This document shows, one piece after another, positions 26,769-35,735 of a DNA stretch of 64,000 bases; position 1 is the first letter of the stretch; each line of letters begins with the position of its first letter. The stretch is from positions 1,349,529-1,413,528 of the forward strand of contig NC_013894.1 of NCBI RefSeq assembly GCF_000025605.1. The letters are read 5' to 3'. This stretch comes from Thermocrinis albus DSM 14484 (GTDB lineage: Bacteria > Aquificota > Aquificia > Aquificales > Aquificaceae). Under the pieces are notes generated by a model. The model did not search any database, had not been told where the DNA came from, and saw only the letters and a list, made by a program, of their open reading frames with translations. A program made the translations under genes and the position numbers.

Positions 26769-29051
26769 ATGAGGACGTTGGCCTACGGCTTTCCCAAGTT
26801 AGGTGACAGGAGGGAGTTTAAAAGTCTTCTTGAAAACTTCTGGAAAGGAAAGATAACGGAGGAAGATCTGACAGAGGGTATGAACAGGCTCAGAGACTGG
26901 ATGGTGGACAACTACAGACAGTATGTGGACCTTTTCCCCTCCAATGAGCTCTCTTACTACGATTTTGTGTTGGATACAGCGGTTATGGTGGGTGCTATTC
27001 CCAGCAGGTTCGGGAAGTACCAAGGTCTCAGCACTTACTTTGAGATGGCCAGAGGAAAGAGAGCCCTTGAAATGACCAAATACTTTAACACCAACTACCA
27101 TTATCTGGTTCCCGAGCTGGAGACACCCAACTTCCATCTTCTGAAAAACTTCCCACTGGAAGACTACAACTACTTTTCCCAGAAAGGAATAGATACACTG
27201 CCCCGTTTGTTGGCACCTTACACCTTCCTCGTACTCTCCAAAGCTCCCAAACGCACCGACAGTTCTCCCTTCGCAGTGCTACAGTTGGCTCCCATAGATT
27301 CGGTAGATGTTCTCCAACAGTACGCTTCTGCTCTCATACCCCTTTACAGGGAGGTTCTGAAGAGTCTTGCCTCGGCAGGTGCAAAGGTGGTACTTATGGA
27401 AGATCCTGCTCTCACTAAGGAGATGACGGACGAAGAGTGGCGGTTGGTTACGGAGATATACCACCAGCTGGCTGGCATTCTGGACATTTACGTACTTACC
27501 TATTACGACAGTGTGTCCAACTACGAAAGATTTGTACAGCTTCCCGTAAAAGGTCTAGGTCTTGATCTGGTATCCAACGTGGAGAATCTGGAGAACATAA
27601 AGAAGCTAGGTTTTCCCCAGGACAAAGTTCTCATCGCAGGCATCCTCAACGGTAGACAAGTATGGAGAGCCAACATAGAGCAGAAAGCGCGTCTTGTGGA
27701 AGATCTTTCCAAAGAGTGCAGAGAGTTGGTTATATCCAACTCATGTCCTCTTTTCCACCTTCCTATCAGCGTGGAGCCCGAAGATCAGCTTCCAGAGGGT
27801 CTTAAGGAGCGACTGGCCTTCGCAAGAGAAAAGCTGCAGGAGTTAAAACTAATCAAAGGGTTGATAGAGGGCGACAGACAGGCCTTAGAAGAAGCGTCCC
27901 GCATATCCAAGATCTTGGCTACAGACATAGGTAGAAGGGATCACGTGAGAGAAAGGGTCAGATCTCTCAAGGAGGAGGATTTCAGAAGGAGCGTTCCCTA
28001 TCGTGAGAGAATCAAACTGCAGCAGGATATTCTGAACCTTCCCCTTTTACCCACCACCACCATAGGATCCTTCCCTCAGACAGAAGAAGTGAGAAAGATG
28101 AGAACAGCTTACAGAAACGGTAGGATAACCCAAGAAGAGTACAAGGCTTTTATAAAGAAGCAGATTGAGCATGTTATAAAGGTTCAAGAGGAGATAGGGC
28201 TTGACGTTCTTGTGCACGGAGAGTTTGAAAGGACCGATATGGTGGAGTTTTTTGCCGAAAAACTGGAAGGTATAGCCACCACAAAACACGGTTGGGTGCT
28301 CTCTTACGGTTCCAGAGTGTACAGACCCCCCATCATCTACGGTGATGTAGAAAGAACACATCCCATGACGTTGGAAGAGATAAGCTACGCCCAGTCTCTT
28401 ACCTCTAAACCCGTCAAAGGTATGCTTACAGGTCCCGTAACCATCCTCAACTGGAGCTATTACAGAGAAGATGTGCCTAAGCATGAGATAGCCTACCAGA
28501 TAGCTCTGGCTCTACTGGATGAAGTGAGAGATCTGGAAAAAGCAGGTATAAAGGTCATCCAGATAGACGAACCTGCCTTCAGAGAAGGTGCACCCATAAA
28601 GAGGAGAGACTGGGAGAAGTACTTTGACTGGGCCATCAAAGCCTTTCGTCTCTGTTCTAACGCGCAACCTCAAACCCAGATACACACCCACATGTGTTAC
28701 TCAGAGTTTAACGAAGTGATAGAGTACATCTACCAGATGGACTTTGATGTCATCTCCATAGAAGCCTCAAGGAGCAAAGGTGAAATAATAGCCGCCTTTG
28801 AGAACTTCAAAGGATGGGACAGACAGATAGGGATAGGTGTTTACGACATCCACTCACCCGCCATACCGGAGAAAGAGGAGATAAAACGCATTCTTGAGAG
28901 GGCCATGAAGGTCATACCTGTGGAGCTTCTGTGGGTGAACCCCGACTGTGGCCTCAAAACCAGGAACTGGGAAGAGGTTATACCTTCGCTACGCAACATG
29001 GTGGATGCTGCTCGTGAACTTAGAACTGAAAAGAATCCAGCCACAACATAA
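26769..29051 (+). CDS. metE: Cobalamin-independent methionine synthase
   Basis: MetE transfers the methyl group from 5-methyltetrahydropteroyl-polyglutamate to homocysteine, using zinc. The 760-aa protein has both halves of the family. The N-terminal barrel starts [14 protein letters not shown]. The catalytic C-terminal half starts near residue 430 ([20 protein letters not shown]) and carries the zinc ligands in [11 protein letters not shown] and [11 protein letters not shown], plus [24 protein letters not shown] lies just before the ATG within the 14-nt spacer after the structured leader. The 3' end overlaps the convergent ZIP gene by 32 nt. Confidence 0.97.
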   Translation: MRTLAYGFPKLGDRREFKSLLENFWKGKITEEDLTEGMNRLRDWMVDNYRQYVDLFPSNELSYYDFVLDTAVMVGAIPSRFGKYQGLSTYFEMARGKRALEMTKYFNTNYHYLVPELETPNFHLLKNFPLEDYNYFSQKGIDTLPRLLAPYTFLVLSKAPKRTDSSPFAVLQLAPIDSVDVLQQYASALIPLYREVLKSLASAGAKVVLMEDPALTKEMTDEEWRLVTEIYHQLAGILDIYVLTYYDSVSNYERFVQLPVKGLGLDLVSNVENLENIKKLGFPQDKVLIAGILNGRQVWRANIEQKARLVEDLSKECRELVISNSCPLFHLPISVEPEDQLPEGLKERLAFAREKLQELKLIKGLIEGDRQALEEASRISKILATDIGRRDHVRERVRSLKEEDFRRSVPYRERIKLQQDILNLPLLPTTTIGSFPQTEEVRKMRTAYRNGRITQEEYKAFIKKQIEHVIKVQEEIGLDVLVHGEFERTDMVEFFAEKLEGIATTKHGWVLSYGSRVYRPPIIYGDVERTHPMTLEEISYAQSLTSKPVKGMLTGPVTILNWSYYREDVPKHEIAYQIALALLDEVRDLEKAGIKVIQIDEPAFREGAPIKRRDWEKYFDWAIKAFRLCSNAQPQTQIHTHMCYSEFNEVIEYIYQMDFDVISIEASRSKGEIIAAFENFKGWDRQIGIGVYDIHSPAIPEKEEIKRILERAMKVIPVELLWVNPDCGLKTRNWEEVIPSLRNMVDAARELRTEKNPATT

Positions 29052-29748
29052 CGAGAGAACCTAATAGAAAACCCAAGGTAGCTATCGTATCTCTTCCCGA
29101 GGCGTACGCCTCGGGGAATACTTCTTTTACAGTAACGTAAAGCATGGCTCCACCACCGAAGGCAAGACCCCAGGGTAACACTCCATGCCAACTTTCCATA
29201 ACGTACAGACCCAAAAGGAAAAACAAAGATTCCGCGAGGCCACTCACAACACCCACCAGCATGGGAGACAGGATTCCTCCTGTAAGAACCACAAGAGGCA
29301 TCGTCACCACCATGCCTTCCGGTATGTCCTGCAAAGCAATGGCGATGGCCATAACCGTGCCATCCTTAAGGGAGTAGGAGGTACTTACACCTACGCTGAA
29401 GCCTTCAGGAAGATTGTGAATCAGTACTCCCAAAACCATAAGATAGATCTTTTTTGTGCGAACCCCGATACCTTCCTGCCCTTTTACCACATGTTGGTGT
29501 GGTACAGTTCTCTCTATCATCATCATCACCAAGAAGCCACTGCATATGCCTAAAGTTACGTGGAGAAAAGTTCCTACATGGAGAGCCGGGAGTATAAGAC
29601 TGGTGAAGCTGGCCACCAGCATTACGCCGCCGGCAAAAGCAAGACTAAAGGTCATATCGGTGAATCTACCTAAGGGTACGGCCAAGAGACTGCCGAGAGT
29701 GGTACCTCCCGTAAGAAGAGCAAGTATAAACAATATCTCTCTGTCCAT
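29020..29748 (-). CDS. ZIP-family metal transporter
   Basis: A 242-aa protein with about eight membrane segments. It carries the two signature motifs HNLPEG (helix IV) and QDIPEG (helix V), which form the metal pathway in ZIP transporters such as ZupT. A short His-bearing loop (VPHQHVVKG) lies between helices III and IV. Substrate is probably zinc or another divalent cation. The ATG follows the pyrE stop directly (TGAATG), so it ends the leuD-pyrE-ZIP operon. Confidence 0.9.
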   Translation of the reverse strand: MDREILFILALLTGGTTLGSLLAVPLGRFTDMTFSLAFAGGVMLVASFTSLILPALHVGTFLHVTLGICSGFLVMMMIERTVPHQHVVKGQEGIGVRTKKIYLMVLGVLIHNLPEGFSVGVSTSYSLKDGTVMAIAIALQDIPEGMVVTMPLVVLTGGILSPMLVGVVSGLAESLFFLLGLYVMESWHGVLPWGLAFGGGAMLYVTVKEVFPEAYASGRDTIATLGFLLGSLVMLWLDSFQF

Positions 29749-30294
29749 TCAGGATATGAGTTCGGAAAGGGTAAAGAGAGAGTAAAGTTCCAGACCTTCC
29801 TCCTTTATCCTCTCTCTTCCTCCCTCCTCCCTGTCCACTACGGCAAACACGCCTATAACGTCTAATCCCTCACGTCTACATGCCTCCACAGCCCGGAGGG
29901 AAGAGCTGGCTGTTGTCACCACGTCCTCGACAACAGCTACTCTGTCTCCCTCTTTGAGAAGTCCTTCCACCTGCTTTCCCGTGCCGTGAGCCTTAGGTTC
30001 CTTCCTCACCACAAAGGGCCTTATGGGTCTTCCATCCATGTAAGATACAAAGGCTACAGCGTAGGCTATTGGATCCGCTCCTAAAGTAAGTCCCCCCACA
30101 CCATCTGGGCCGAAGGGGAGAAGAAGTTGGTACATTAACTTACCCACCATGTAAGCACCTTCCGGATCCAAAGTTATCTGCTTTAGGTCCACGTAATACC
30201 TACTGAGCTTCCCTGAGGATAACTTGAAAACAGGTTCGTCCGCTATCTTAAGGGAGCGCTCCTTTATGAGAGCCTTGAGTTTCTCCCTAAGCAT
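29749..30294 (-). CDS. pyrE: Orotate phosphoribosyltransferase
   Basis: PyrE makes orotidine-5'-phosphate from orotate and PRPP. The 181-aa protein has KLSSGKLSRYYVDLKQITLDP (key parts LSSGKLSRYYVD and DLKQITLDP), RKEPKAHGTGKQVEG and the PRPP-binding signature VAVVEDVVTTASSSLRAV. Family-typical length. It overlaps the end of leuD by 8 nt and abuts the ZIP gene. Confidence 0.96.
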   Translation of the reverse strand: MLREKLKALIKERSLKIADEPVFKLSSGKLSRYYVDLKQITLDPEGAYMVGKLMYQLLLPFGPDGVGGLTLGADPIAYAVAFVSYMDGRPIRPFVVRKEPKAHGTGKQVEGLLKEGDRVAVVEDVVTTASSSLRAVEACRREGLDVIGVFAVVDREEGGRERIKEEGLELYSLFTLSELIS

Positions 30295-30790
30295 CCTTCA
30301 ACAGCCTTTGTCTGGCATACTCCATCAGGCCTCCCGCCTTCAGTATGGCCTGAATCTCTTCGGGGAACCTCTTCACCGAGTACTCCTTCCCAGTGGTGAG
30401 GTTCTTTATCACACCTTTATCGAGATCCACCTCCAGCTCATCACCGTGTGAGATCTCATCCACAGCTTGTGGTACTTCCACTATCGGCAGTCCGATGTTT
30501 ATAGCGTTTCTGAAGAATATCCTGGCGAAAGATTTGGCTATAACCACCGGCACGCCAGCGTACTTTATGGCTATGGGAGCGTGCTCTCTGGAGGATCCCG
30601 ATCCAAAGTTTTTGCCTGCCACTATGATATCCCCCGGCTGGTGCTCTTTGGCAAACTCTGGGTGCTCTGAGTCTTCCATCACGTGCTGGGCAAGTTCGTA
30701 AGGATCTGTGGTGTTAAGATAACGGGCCGGTATTATCTGGTCTGTGTCTACGTTATCTCCAAATTTCCAAACTTTACCTCTTATAACCAT
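30287..30790 (-). CDS. leuD: 3-Isopropylmalate dehydratase small subunit
   Basis: LeuD forms the swivelling domain of isopropylmalate isomerase with LeuC in leucine synthesis. The 167-aa protein matches the short thermophile/archaeal type: GDNVDTDQIIPARYLNT, AGKNFGSGSSREHAPIAIKYAG and FFRNAINIGLP. There is no Shine-Dalgarno sequence. A TTGACA-17-TATCCT promoter places the expected start site at or next to the A of the ATG, so the mRNA is probably leaderless. leuC is not in the window. Confidence 0.95.
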   Translation of the reverse strand: MVIRGKVWKFGDNVDTDQIIPARYLNTTDPYELAQHVMEDSEHPEFAKEHQPGDIIVAGKNFGSGSSREHAPIAIKYAGVPVVIAKSFARIFFRNAINIGLPIVEVPQAVDEISHGDELEVDLDKGVIKNLTTGKEYSVKRFPEEIQAILKAGGLMEYARQRLLKDA

Positions 30791-30796
30791 AGAGAT

Positions 30797-30825
30797 AGGA
30801 TAAGGGTTTAGTATTTTTGTGTCAA
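30797..30825 (-). promoter_or_regulatory. Leaderless-type promoter of leuD-pyrE-ZIP
   Basis: TTGACA (30825-30820) and TATCCT (30802-30797) are 17 nt apart on the reverse strand. Only 6 nt separate the -10 box from the leuD ATG (30790). The promoter sits directly behind the tRNA-Arg 3' end; the -35 begins 2 nt past the tRNA. Confidence 0.75.
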
Positions 30826-30826
30826 G

Positions 30827-30900
30827 CGGGCCCGGAGGGACTCGAACCCCCGACCTAGGGATTAGAAATCCCTTGCTCTATCCAGCTGAGCTACGGGCCC
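30827..30900 (-). tRNA. tRNA-Arg (anticodon UCU)
   Basis: The reverse strand folds into a complete cloverleaf of 74 nt. The acceptor stem is GGGCCCG/CGGGCCC with discriminator G. The D arm is GCTCAGCTGGATAGAGC, the anticodon loop TTCTAAT with anticodon TCT, and the T loop TTCGAGT. No CCA is encoded. Its 5' end abuts the preceding tRNA-Pro with no spacer. Confidence 0.95.
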
Positions 30901-30973
30901 TCGGGGTGACAGGACTTGAACCTGCGCCCTCTGGCTCCCAAAGCCAGCGCTCTCCCACCTGAGCTACACCCCG
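30901..30973 (-). tRNA. tRNA-Pro (anticodon UGG)
   Basis: A complete cloverleaf of 73 nt. The acceptor stem is CGGGGTG/CACCCCG with discriminator A. The D arm is GCTCAGGTGGGAGAGC, the anticodon stem CTGGC/GCCAG with loop TTTGGGA and anticodon TGG, and the T loop TTCAAGT. No CCA is encoded. The next transcribed base is position 1 of tRNA-Arg, so RNase P cleavage alone would create both the Pro 3' end and the Arg 5' end. Confidence 0.95.
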
Positions 30974-30985
30974 TACAGCTTATAA

Positions 30986-30991
30986 ATTATA
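30986..30991 (-). promoter_or_regulatory. Extended -10 promoter of the tRNA-Pro/tRNA-Arg unit
   Basis: TATAAT preceded by TGG (an extended -10) lies 12 nt upstream of the tRNA-Pro 5' end on the reverse strand. A TTGATA hexamer exists upstream but with a 20-nt spacer, so the -35 is uncertain. Confidence 0.55.
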
Positions 30992-31035
30992 CCACACCTA
31001 TGAAAAAATCATATCAAGGTTTATAATATAGCCTC

Positions 31036-31863
31036 ATGAGAAGAGCTCTCCTACTGCTTGCCATTCTGTTTACTTACGTGGTTATGATATGGGGAGGGAT
31101 GGTGAGAAGCACCGACTCGGGTTTGGCATGCCCCAGCTGGCCACTGTGTTACGGTGATTTTAGCTTACCTAAGGATCTGTCCGCACGCATGGAGATGGGA
31201 CACAGGACGGTGAGTGGCCTAGCTGGTCTCTTCGTTTTTTTGAGTACTGTGGCTGTCTGGCGTAACATAGGAGGACCTGCGAAACTTACAACAGGTATAG
31301 CTCTCCTCTTCACCCTGTCGGCAGCCCTCACCGGTATGAAGATGATAAAATCCGAAGCTCCTCATCTCAAGTACGTAGAACATATGCTTTTAGAGTCTTT
31401 CCATATTTACGAATCTATGATAATACTGGGAGCTCTTGTCGTCACTTACAGGCTTCTCTACAAAAAGGAGGGAGAGAGCTACATACCTATATGGGTGTAC
31501 GTACCGGCCCTTGTAACCATTATGACAGGTGTTCTTGTGAGATATACAGGTTCCGGCGAAGCGTGTGGGCACGAGTGGCCTACCTGTGCGGGGTACCTTG
31601 TACCTCCCATGGATGATTGGAAGGTGGCGTTGCAGTTTACTCATAGAAACCTCGCTTACATCACGTGGTTGATGTTTCTGGCCTATCTCCTTCGCTTCAG
31701 GGATAAGCTGGCTCTCTTTGCCTTCCTTCTCATAAACGTCCAGTTTGTCTTTGCTGTATCTATGGTACTTTCGGGCTTCTTTCTTCCTTTGGTTTTTCTT
31801 GATACCGCCAGCGGATTTTTTCTCTTCGCCTTTTTAACTTATCATGTGCGTGTGAGGTTGTAA
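31036..31863 (+). CDS. ctaA: Heme A synthase (CtaA/COX15 family)
   Basis: CtaA oxidises heme O to heme A in the inner membrane. The 275-aa protein has two four-helix halves. The first shows RSTDSGLACPSWPLCYG and MGHRTVSG; the second shows RYTGSGEACGHEWPTCAG and FTHRNLAY. His and Cys pairs sit at the expected heme-ligand and loop positions. No SD precedes the ATG; a TATAAT box overlaps 31022-31027, so the mRNA may be leaderless. First gene of a run with ctaB and a heme-copper-oxidase-like gene; the oxidase operon itself is at 54900-58851. Confidence 0.92.
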   Translation: MRRALLLLAILFTYVVMIWGGMVRSTDSGLACPSWPLCYGDFSLPKDLSARMEMGHRTVSGLAGLFVFLSTVAVWRNIGGPAKLTTGIALLFTLSAALTGMKMIKSEAPHLKYVEHMLLESFHIYESMIILGALVVTYRLLYKKEGESYIPIWVYVPALVTIMTGVLVRYTGSGEACGHEWPTCAGYLVPPMDDWKVALQFTHRNLAYITWLMFLAYLLRFRDKLALFAFLLINVQFVFAVSMVLSGFFLPLVFLDTASGFFLFAFLTYHVRVRL

Positions 31864-31864
31864 G

Positions 31865-32755
31865 ATGGTGGTGAAGAGCTTCGGTAAAGTGGCCGAATAC
31901 AGTCATGTGGTGAGAGACTGTTTGGTGCTCACCAAGCCCGGCATAGTTCTCCTGGTTCTCATAACGACCCTCACGGGAATGTACATAGCTAAGAGAGGTT
32001 TTCCGGAGCCCTCTCTGGTTTTATGGACCCTTGTGGGGACAGGACTTGCTTCTGCAGGATCTGCCTCCCTTAACCAGTTTCTGGACAGAGATATAGATGC
32101 TCGCATGAGCCGTACCAGTCATAGACCGCTACCTTCCGGTAGCCTTCCACCGCTGGTGGCCCTCATCATGGGTGTTCTACTTTTGATAGCATCCCTCACC
32201 GTCATGGTACTGGCCGTAAACCTATTGGCAGCCTTCTTGACGGGGTTGGCTTCCTTATTCTACGTAGTGGTTTACACTCTTCTCTTTAAGAGGCGTAGCC
32301 CGTGGGCCGTGGAGATAGGAGGTGTTTCAGGTGCTATGCCTCCCGTTATAGGATACGCGGCCGTCAAGGGAACTCTTACCCCGGAAGCTGCCATACTCTT
32401 TGCCATAATGTTCTTCTGGCAACCTCCCCACTCGTGGGTCTTGGCTATAAAGTATCTGGAAGATTACAGAAAGGCTGGTATTCCTGTGTTGCCCGTCGTC
32501 AAGGGTGTGGAGTACACCAAGATACGGACCCTTCTTTATACGTCCGCTCTACTGCCCCTTAGTCTACTTCCCTACTTTTATGGAATGGCTGGTAAAGTTT
32601 ACCTTTTGGGTGCCTTTGTCCTCAGTGCCCTGTACATAATCCTCACCCTGAGGTTCGTTTTCTCTCGCAGAGAGAACGGCATGTTTCTCTTCACTTACTC
32701 CATATTCTACATAGCACTTCTCTTCTCTCTTATGGTGTTCAACATGGAGAGGTGA
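31865..32755 (+). CDS. ctaB: Protoheme IX farnesyltransferase (heme O synthase)
   Basis: CtaB adds a farnesyl group to heme b, giving heme O, the substrate of CtaA. The 296-aa protein has the UbiA-superfamily signature NQFLDRDIDARMSRTSHRPLP with its Asp-rich motif (key part DRDIDARM) and the second loop FWQPPHSWVLAIKYLEDYRKAG (key part PPHSW). It starts 1 nt after ctaA and overlaps the next gene by 4 nt. Confidence 0.96.
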   Translation: MVVKSFGKVAEYSHVVRDCLVLTKPGIVLLVLITTLTGMYIAKRGFPEPSLVLWTLVGTGLASAGSASLNQFLDRDIDARMSRTSHRPLPSGSLPPLVALIMGVLLLIASLTVMVLAVNLLAAFLTGLASLFYVVVYTLLFKRRSPWAVEIGGVSGAMPPVIGYAAVKGTLTPEAAILFAIMFFWQPPHSWVLAIKYLEDYRKAGIPVLPVVKGVEYTKIRTLLYTSALLPLSLLPYFYGMAGKVYLLGAFVLSALYIILTLRFVFSRRENGMFLFTYSIFYIALLFSLMVFNMER

Positions 32756-34044
32756 TCATGGAAAGATGGTGGTTTTACCTGGCTGTTCTCTCTCTAGGTG
32801 TAGGGGGATTTTTTGCCTTTCTGGTAGCCATGGCTAGAACTCCCGGAGTGGAACATCTCTTCCCACCCGGGTACTTCTACCATGCTCTCACGGGACATGT
32901 GGACCTGGCTATAGTGGTTTTCCTGCTTTCCTTCACCATGCTTCTGTGGAACCAATACTACCCAAAGGAAGAGAAGGTGACTTTCCCTTTAGCCAGTCTT
33001 GGTGCTGTTCTCATAGGTATGTCCTCCTTACTGGGGCTTGGACTTCCTGTGTCCAACAACTACCTTCCCACACTGGTTCATCCTCTCTTCTTTACAGGAG
33101 CCGGTCTCTTCTTTACCGCCTTTTGGTTATCAGCTTTTCTCAGACTAAAGGAGGCGATAGCTGACTTTCGTAGTGATGATCCCAAGAGGTCATCCCTATC
33201 TACCTCTGTAATTCTCTCCCTCCTGATGTTGGTGGCCTTTGTGTTCTCCTCCCTTCGCGCAGGTGATCCTGCAGAAGTTTATAGGTTTTACGAAAGGCTT
33301 TACTGGGCACCGGGTCACATACATCAGTTTATCAACGGCTCTGTTCTCATACATACTTGGTACAGATTACTGTATCTAACTGGAAAAGGGGTAAGATCCT
33401 CTCGTCTGTGGATGAGTTTTGTACCCTTTCTCTTGTTTGGTGTACTTCTGACATCTGTACCGTTAGTGTTCAGCGATCCCATATCCCGTGATGCCATCGT
33501 TTTTACCGAGATATCCTACGCAGTGGGACTAGGCATTCCCATATTCTTCCACATGTTTTACGTGGTGAGAAACCTAAGACCCCTTTCCTTCACTCATCTT
33601 TACCCTACCGCCCTCTTCATCTCCCTCCTCCTTTACTTTTTAGGAGTGATCATAGCTTACGGGGGTATAAAGGCGGATCTGCGTGTCCCAGCTCATTACC
33701 ACGGTGCTGTTACATCTCTTACACTGGCTCTTATGACCTTATCCTACCACCTTATGCAGGAGTGGGGAATACTGAGAAGGATAAGCAGGTCCTTCTCATT
33801 AACACAGGTGTATCTCTACGGAGTGGGTATGGTTCTCTTTATACTGGGGTTATACTTAGCCGGTTTGAAAGGTGCACCTCGTAAAACCTACGGTACTGCC
33901 TACACACAGGATCCCTTCGTGCTGGGTGCTCTCCTTCTTATGGGACTAGGTACGCTCCTTGCGGTGATAGGGGGTGTTATGTTCGTTCTGTATGTGTTAA
34001 AATCCACTCTCTCTCATGCCCGTTTTTCTTATAACCAACGATGA
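32752..34044 (+). CDS. Heme-copper oxidase subunit I-like membrane protein
   Basis: A 430-aa protein with about twelve membrane helices. His residues recall oxidase subunit I: YHALTGHVDLAIVVF (helix II ligand region), WAPGHIHQFINGSVLIHTWYRL (possible CuB side) and VPAHYHGAVTS (helix X-type pair). The classical HPEVY-like and THH motifs are not evident, so it may be a diverged or single-subunit relative of the cbb3/NOR type rather than a standard oxidase. Its position after ctaA-ctaB supports a heme-linked role. It overlaps ctaB by 4 nt and surE by 29 nt. Confidence 0.6.
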   Translation: MIMERWWFYLAVLSLGVGGFFAFLVAMARTPGVEHLFPPGYFYHALTGHVDLAIVVFLLSFTMLLWNQYYPKEEKVTFPLASLGAVLIGMSSLLGLGLPVSNNYLPTLVHPLFFTGAGLFFTAFWLSAFLRLKEAIADFRSDDPKRSSLSTSVILSLLMLVAFVFSSLRAGDPAEVYRFYERLYWAPGHIHQFINGSVLIHTWYRLLYLTGKGVRSSRLWMSFVPFLLFGVLLTSVPLVFSDPISRDAIVFTEISYAVGLGIPIFFHMFYVVRNLRPLSFTHLYPTALFISLLLYFLGVIIAYGGIKADLRVPAHYHGAVTSLTLALMTLSYHLMQEWGILRRISRSFSLTQVYLYGVGMVLFILGLYLAGLKGAPRKTYGTAYTQDPFVLGALLLMGLGTLLAVIGGVMFVLYVLKSTLSHARFSYNQR

Positions 34045-34768
34045 CGGCTACTTTTCTCCCGGTATACAGGCTCTGAGGGAAGAGCTGAAGAAGCTGGGCA
34101 GAGTGGTTACAGTGGCCCCCGACAGGAATCTCAGTGGTGTTGGTCATTCTCTTACCTTTAACATGCCCTTACGGATAAGGAGGGTAGATGAAGATTTCTG
34201 GACCGTCATAGGAGGGACACCCGCCGACTGCGTTCACCTCGGTTATTACGTGATCCTGGAAGGTAAGAAACCGGACCTCGTATGCTCTGGCATAAACGAA
34301 GGTCCCAACCTGGGGGAGGATATAACCTACTCAGGTACAGTTTCTGGTGCTATGGAAGGGAGGATACTGGGTATACCTTCGGTAGCTTTCTCCGCCTTTG
34401 GTAGGGATGAGGTTGATTTCAGGAGCGTGGCTCAGGTGTGTAAAGAAGTGGTCCTAAAGGTACTCCAGTATGGTATGCCGGAGGACACTTACCTTAACGT
34501 CAACATACCTAACCTACCTCCCGATGAGATCAGAGGGTTTATGTTCACTCGTCAGGGAAAGAGGGCTTACAAAGAGAAAGTGTTACGCCTTTTAGATCCA
34601 CAGCGCAGACCCCTTTACTGGATAACCGCCGAAGAGTTCGGCTGGGAACTGGAGGAAGGAACCGATTACTGGGCCGTCTATCACGGTTACGTTTCCATAA
34701 CACCCCTCCAGCTGGATCTTACCAACCACAGAGCCCTCAGGAGCCTCCAAGAAAGGTGGAGAGTTTAA
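34016..34768 (+). CDS. surE: 5'-Nucleotidase SurE
   Basis: SurE is a metal-dependent phosphatase acting on nucleoside monophosphates. The 250-aa protein starts with the metal-binding ITNDDGYFSPGIQAL and has VAPDRNLSGVGHSLT, GGTPADCVHLG and SGINEGPNLGEDITYSGTV (key part GINEGPNLG). ATG 34016 lies inside the end of the preceding membrane protein gene. Confidence 0.96.
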   Translation: MPVFLITNDDGYFSPGIQALREELKKLGRVVTVAPDRNLSGVGHSLTFNMPLRIRRVDEDFWTVIGGTPADCVHLGYYVILEGKKPDLVCSGINEGPNLGEDITYSGTVSGAMEGRILGIPSVAFSAFGRDEVDFRSVAQVCKEVVLKVLQYGMPEDTYLNVNIPNLPPDEIRGFMFTRQGKRAYKEKVLRLLDPQRRPLYWITAEEFGWELEEGTDYWAVYHGYVSITPLQLDLTNHRALRSLQERWRV

Positions 34769-34779
34769 ATTAGTTATCT

Positions 34780-35649
34780 ATGCTTTACAGAGAACTTAAC
34801 GACGAAAGTAGAAAAGAGCTGAGAGATTACTTTGAGGATAGGGACTATATGGTGATAGCGGTGCCCCGCCACGAACCTATAAGGATGTATGTGGTGCGTG
34901 CCAACCGTACAGTGGAAACGGCACGGCGCGTGCATAATCTGGCGCCACCGGAAGCTCTCCTACTGGGAGAAGCTCTCCTGGCTGCCTTGCTTCTGTCGTC
35001 CCTGGTAAAACACGCCACCCATCAAAAGGTTCTTTTTAAGCTGAACCTAGAAGAAGGCAGTGTGGTAGCTGAGGCTGACGGTAAAGGCAGAGTGAGGGGC
35101 TTTATAGAAGGCCAAGTAACGGGATACTGGAAAGGGGATCTTACCGTTATAAAGGAACTGAGGCTAGGCGTTCCTTACACCAGCATAGTGCCTGTTGTAG
35201 GAAACTCGGTGAAGGACACTCTCCAGTACTACTTCCACCAGTCTGAGCAGATCAAAACTGTGGTGGATATGGCGGTAAAACTGGATGATGAAGGAAGAGT
35301 ACGCTTTGCCGGTGCTTACATGGTCCAGATGATGGGAGGTACCTCACCTAAAGCAGAGGAACTTATGGAGAAAAGACTTAAAGAGCTCCCTCCCTTAGAG
35401 AAGTTCCTGGAGGAAGGTAAAAGACCTGAAGACATAGCCACGGAAGTTCTCGGAGACATGGAGCCCCGTTTGGTAGGCCTCAAGGAAGTGGAGTACTACT
35501 GTCCTTGCACTGAGGATATAGCCAAGGCAAGTCTCCTGCTGTTGTCGGAGGAGGAGTTAAACGAAGTACTCCAGCAAGGTCCTGCGGAGGTGGTTTGTAA
35601 GTTCTGTGGCAGAATTTACCGCTTTACCAGAGAGGAGCTTATGCTATAA
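34780..35649 (+). CDS. hslO: Redox-regulated chaperone Hsp33
   Basis: Hsp33 becomes a holdase when oxidants form disulfides in its C-terminal zinc site. The 289-aa protein has the family core ([32 protein letters not shown]) and the four zinc cysteines YYCPCTED and VVCKFCGR near the C-terminus. No clear SD precedes the ATG; a TAAATT box lies 8 nt upstream. Its last codons contain the rpsB promoter. Confidence 0.95.
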   Translation: MLYRELNDESRKELRDYFEDRDYMVIAVPRHEPIRMYVVRANRTVETARRVHNLAPPEALLLGEALLAALLLSSLVKHATHQKVLFKLNLEEGSVVAEADGKGRVRGFIEGQVTGYWKGDLTVIKELRLGVPYTSIVPVVGNSVKDTLQYYFHQSEQIKTVVDMAVKLDDEGRVRFAGAYMVQMMGGTSPKAEELMEKRLKELPPLEKFLEEGKRPEDIATEVLGDMEPRLVGLKEVEYYCPCTEDIAKASLLLLSEEELNEVLQQGPAEVVCKFCGRIYRFTREELML

Positions 35650-35650
35650 T
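35623..35650 (+). promoter_or_regulatory. Promoter of the rpsB operon
   Basis: TTTACC (35623-35628) and TATAAT (35645-35650) are 16 nt apart, lying in the last codons of hslO. The expected start near 35657 is about 10 nt before the leader pseudoknot. Confidence 0.7.
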
Positions 35651-35667
35651 AACTTCTTCAGACCGCA

Positions 35668-35730
35668 CCTTTCCCATCTGGGTTGCCCCAAAAGGGGTGA
35701 CGGGAAAGGGAGGCAAAACCCAGAAGGAGG
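35668..35730 (+). promoter_or_regulatory. rpsB leader pseudoknot abutting the SD
   Basis: Three helices are seen. P1 is CCTTTCCC (35668-35675) with GGGAAAGG (35702-35709). P2 is TCTGGGTT (35677-35684) with AACCCAGA (35717-35724), crossing P1. A nested hairpin pairs CCCC (35686-35689) with GGGG (35694-35697) around an AAAA loop. The 3' strand of P2 runs into the SD AAGGAGG (35724-35730). In E. coli, S2 represses rpsB-tsf through the rpsB leader; a similar autoregulatory site is the likely role here (inference). Confidence 0.7.
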
Positions 35731-35735
35731 TAGGT

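Noticed and set aside
35668-35730. The rpsB leader helices follow the P1-P2-P3-P3'-P1'-P2' order of an HDV-like ribozyme
   Set aside because: There is no 5' G cleavage position, no P1.1 and no catalytic-C joining strand; the position against the SD fits a ribosomal-protein leader better.
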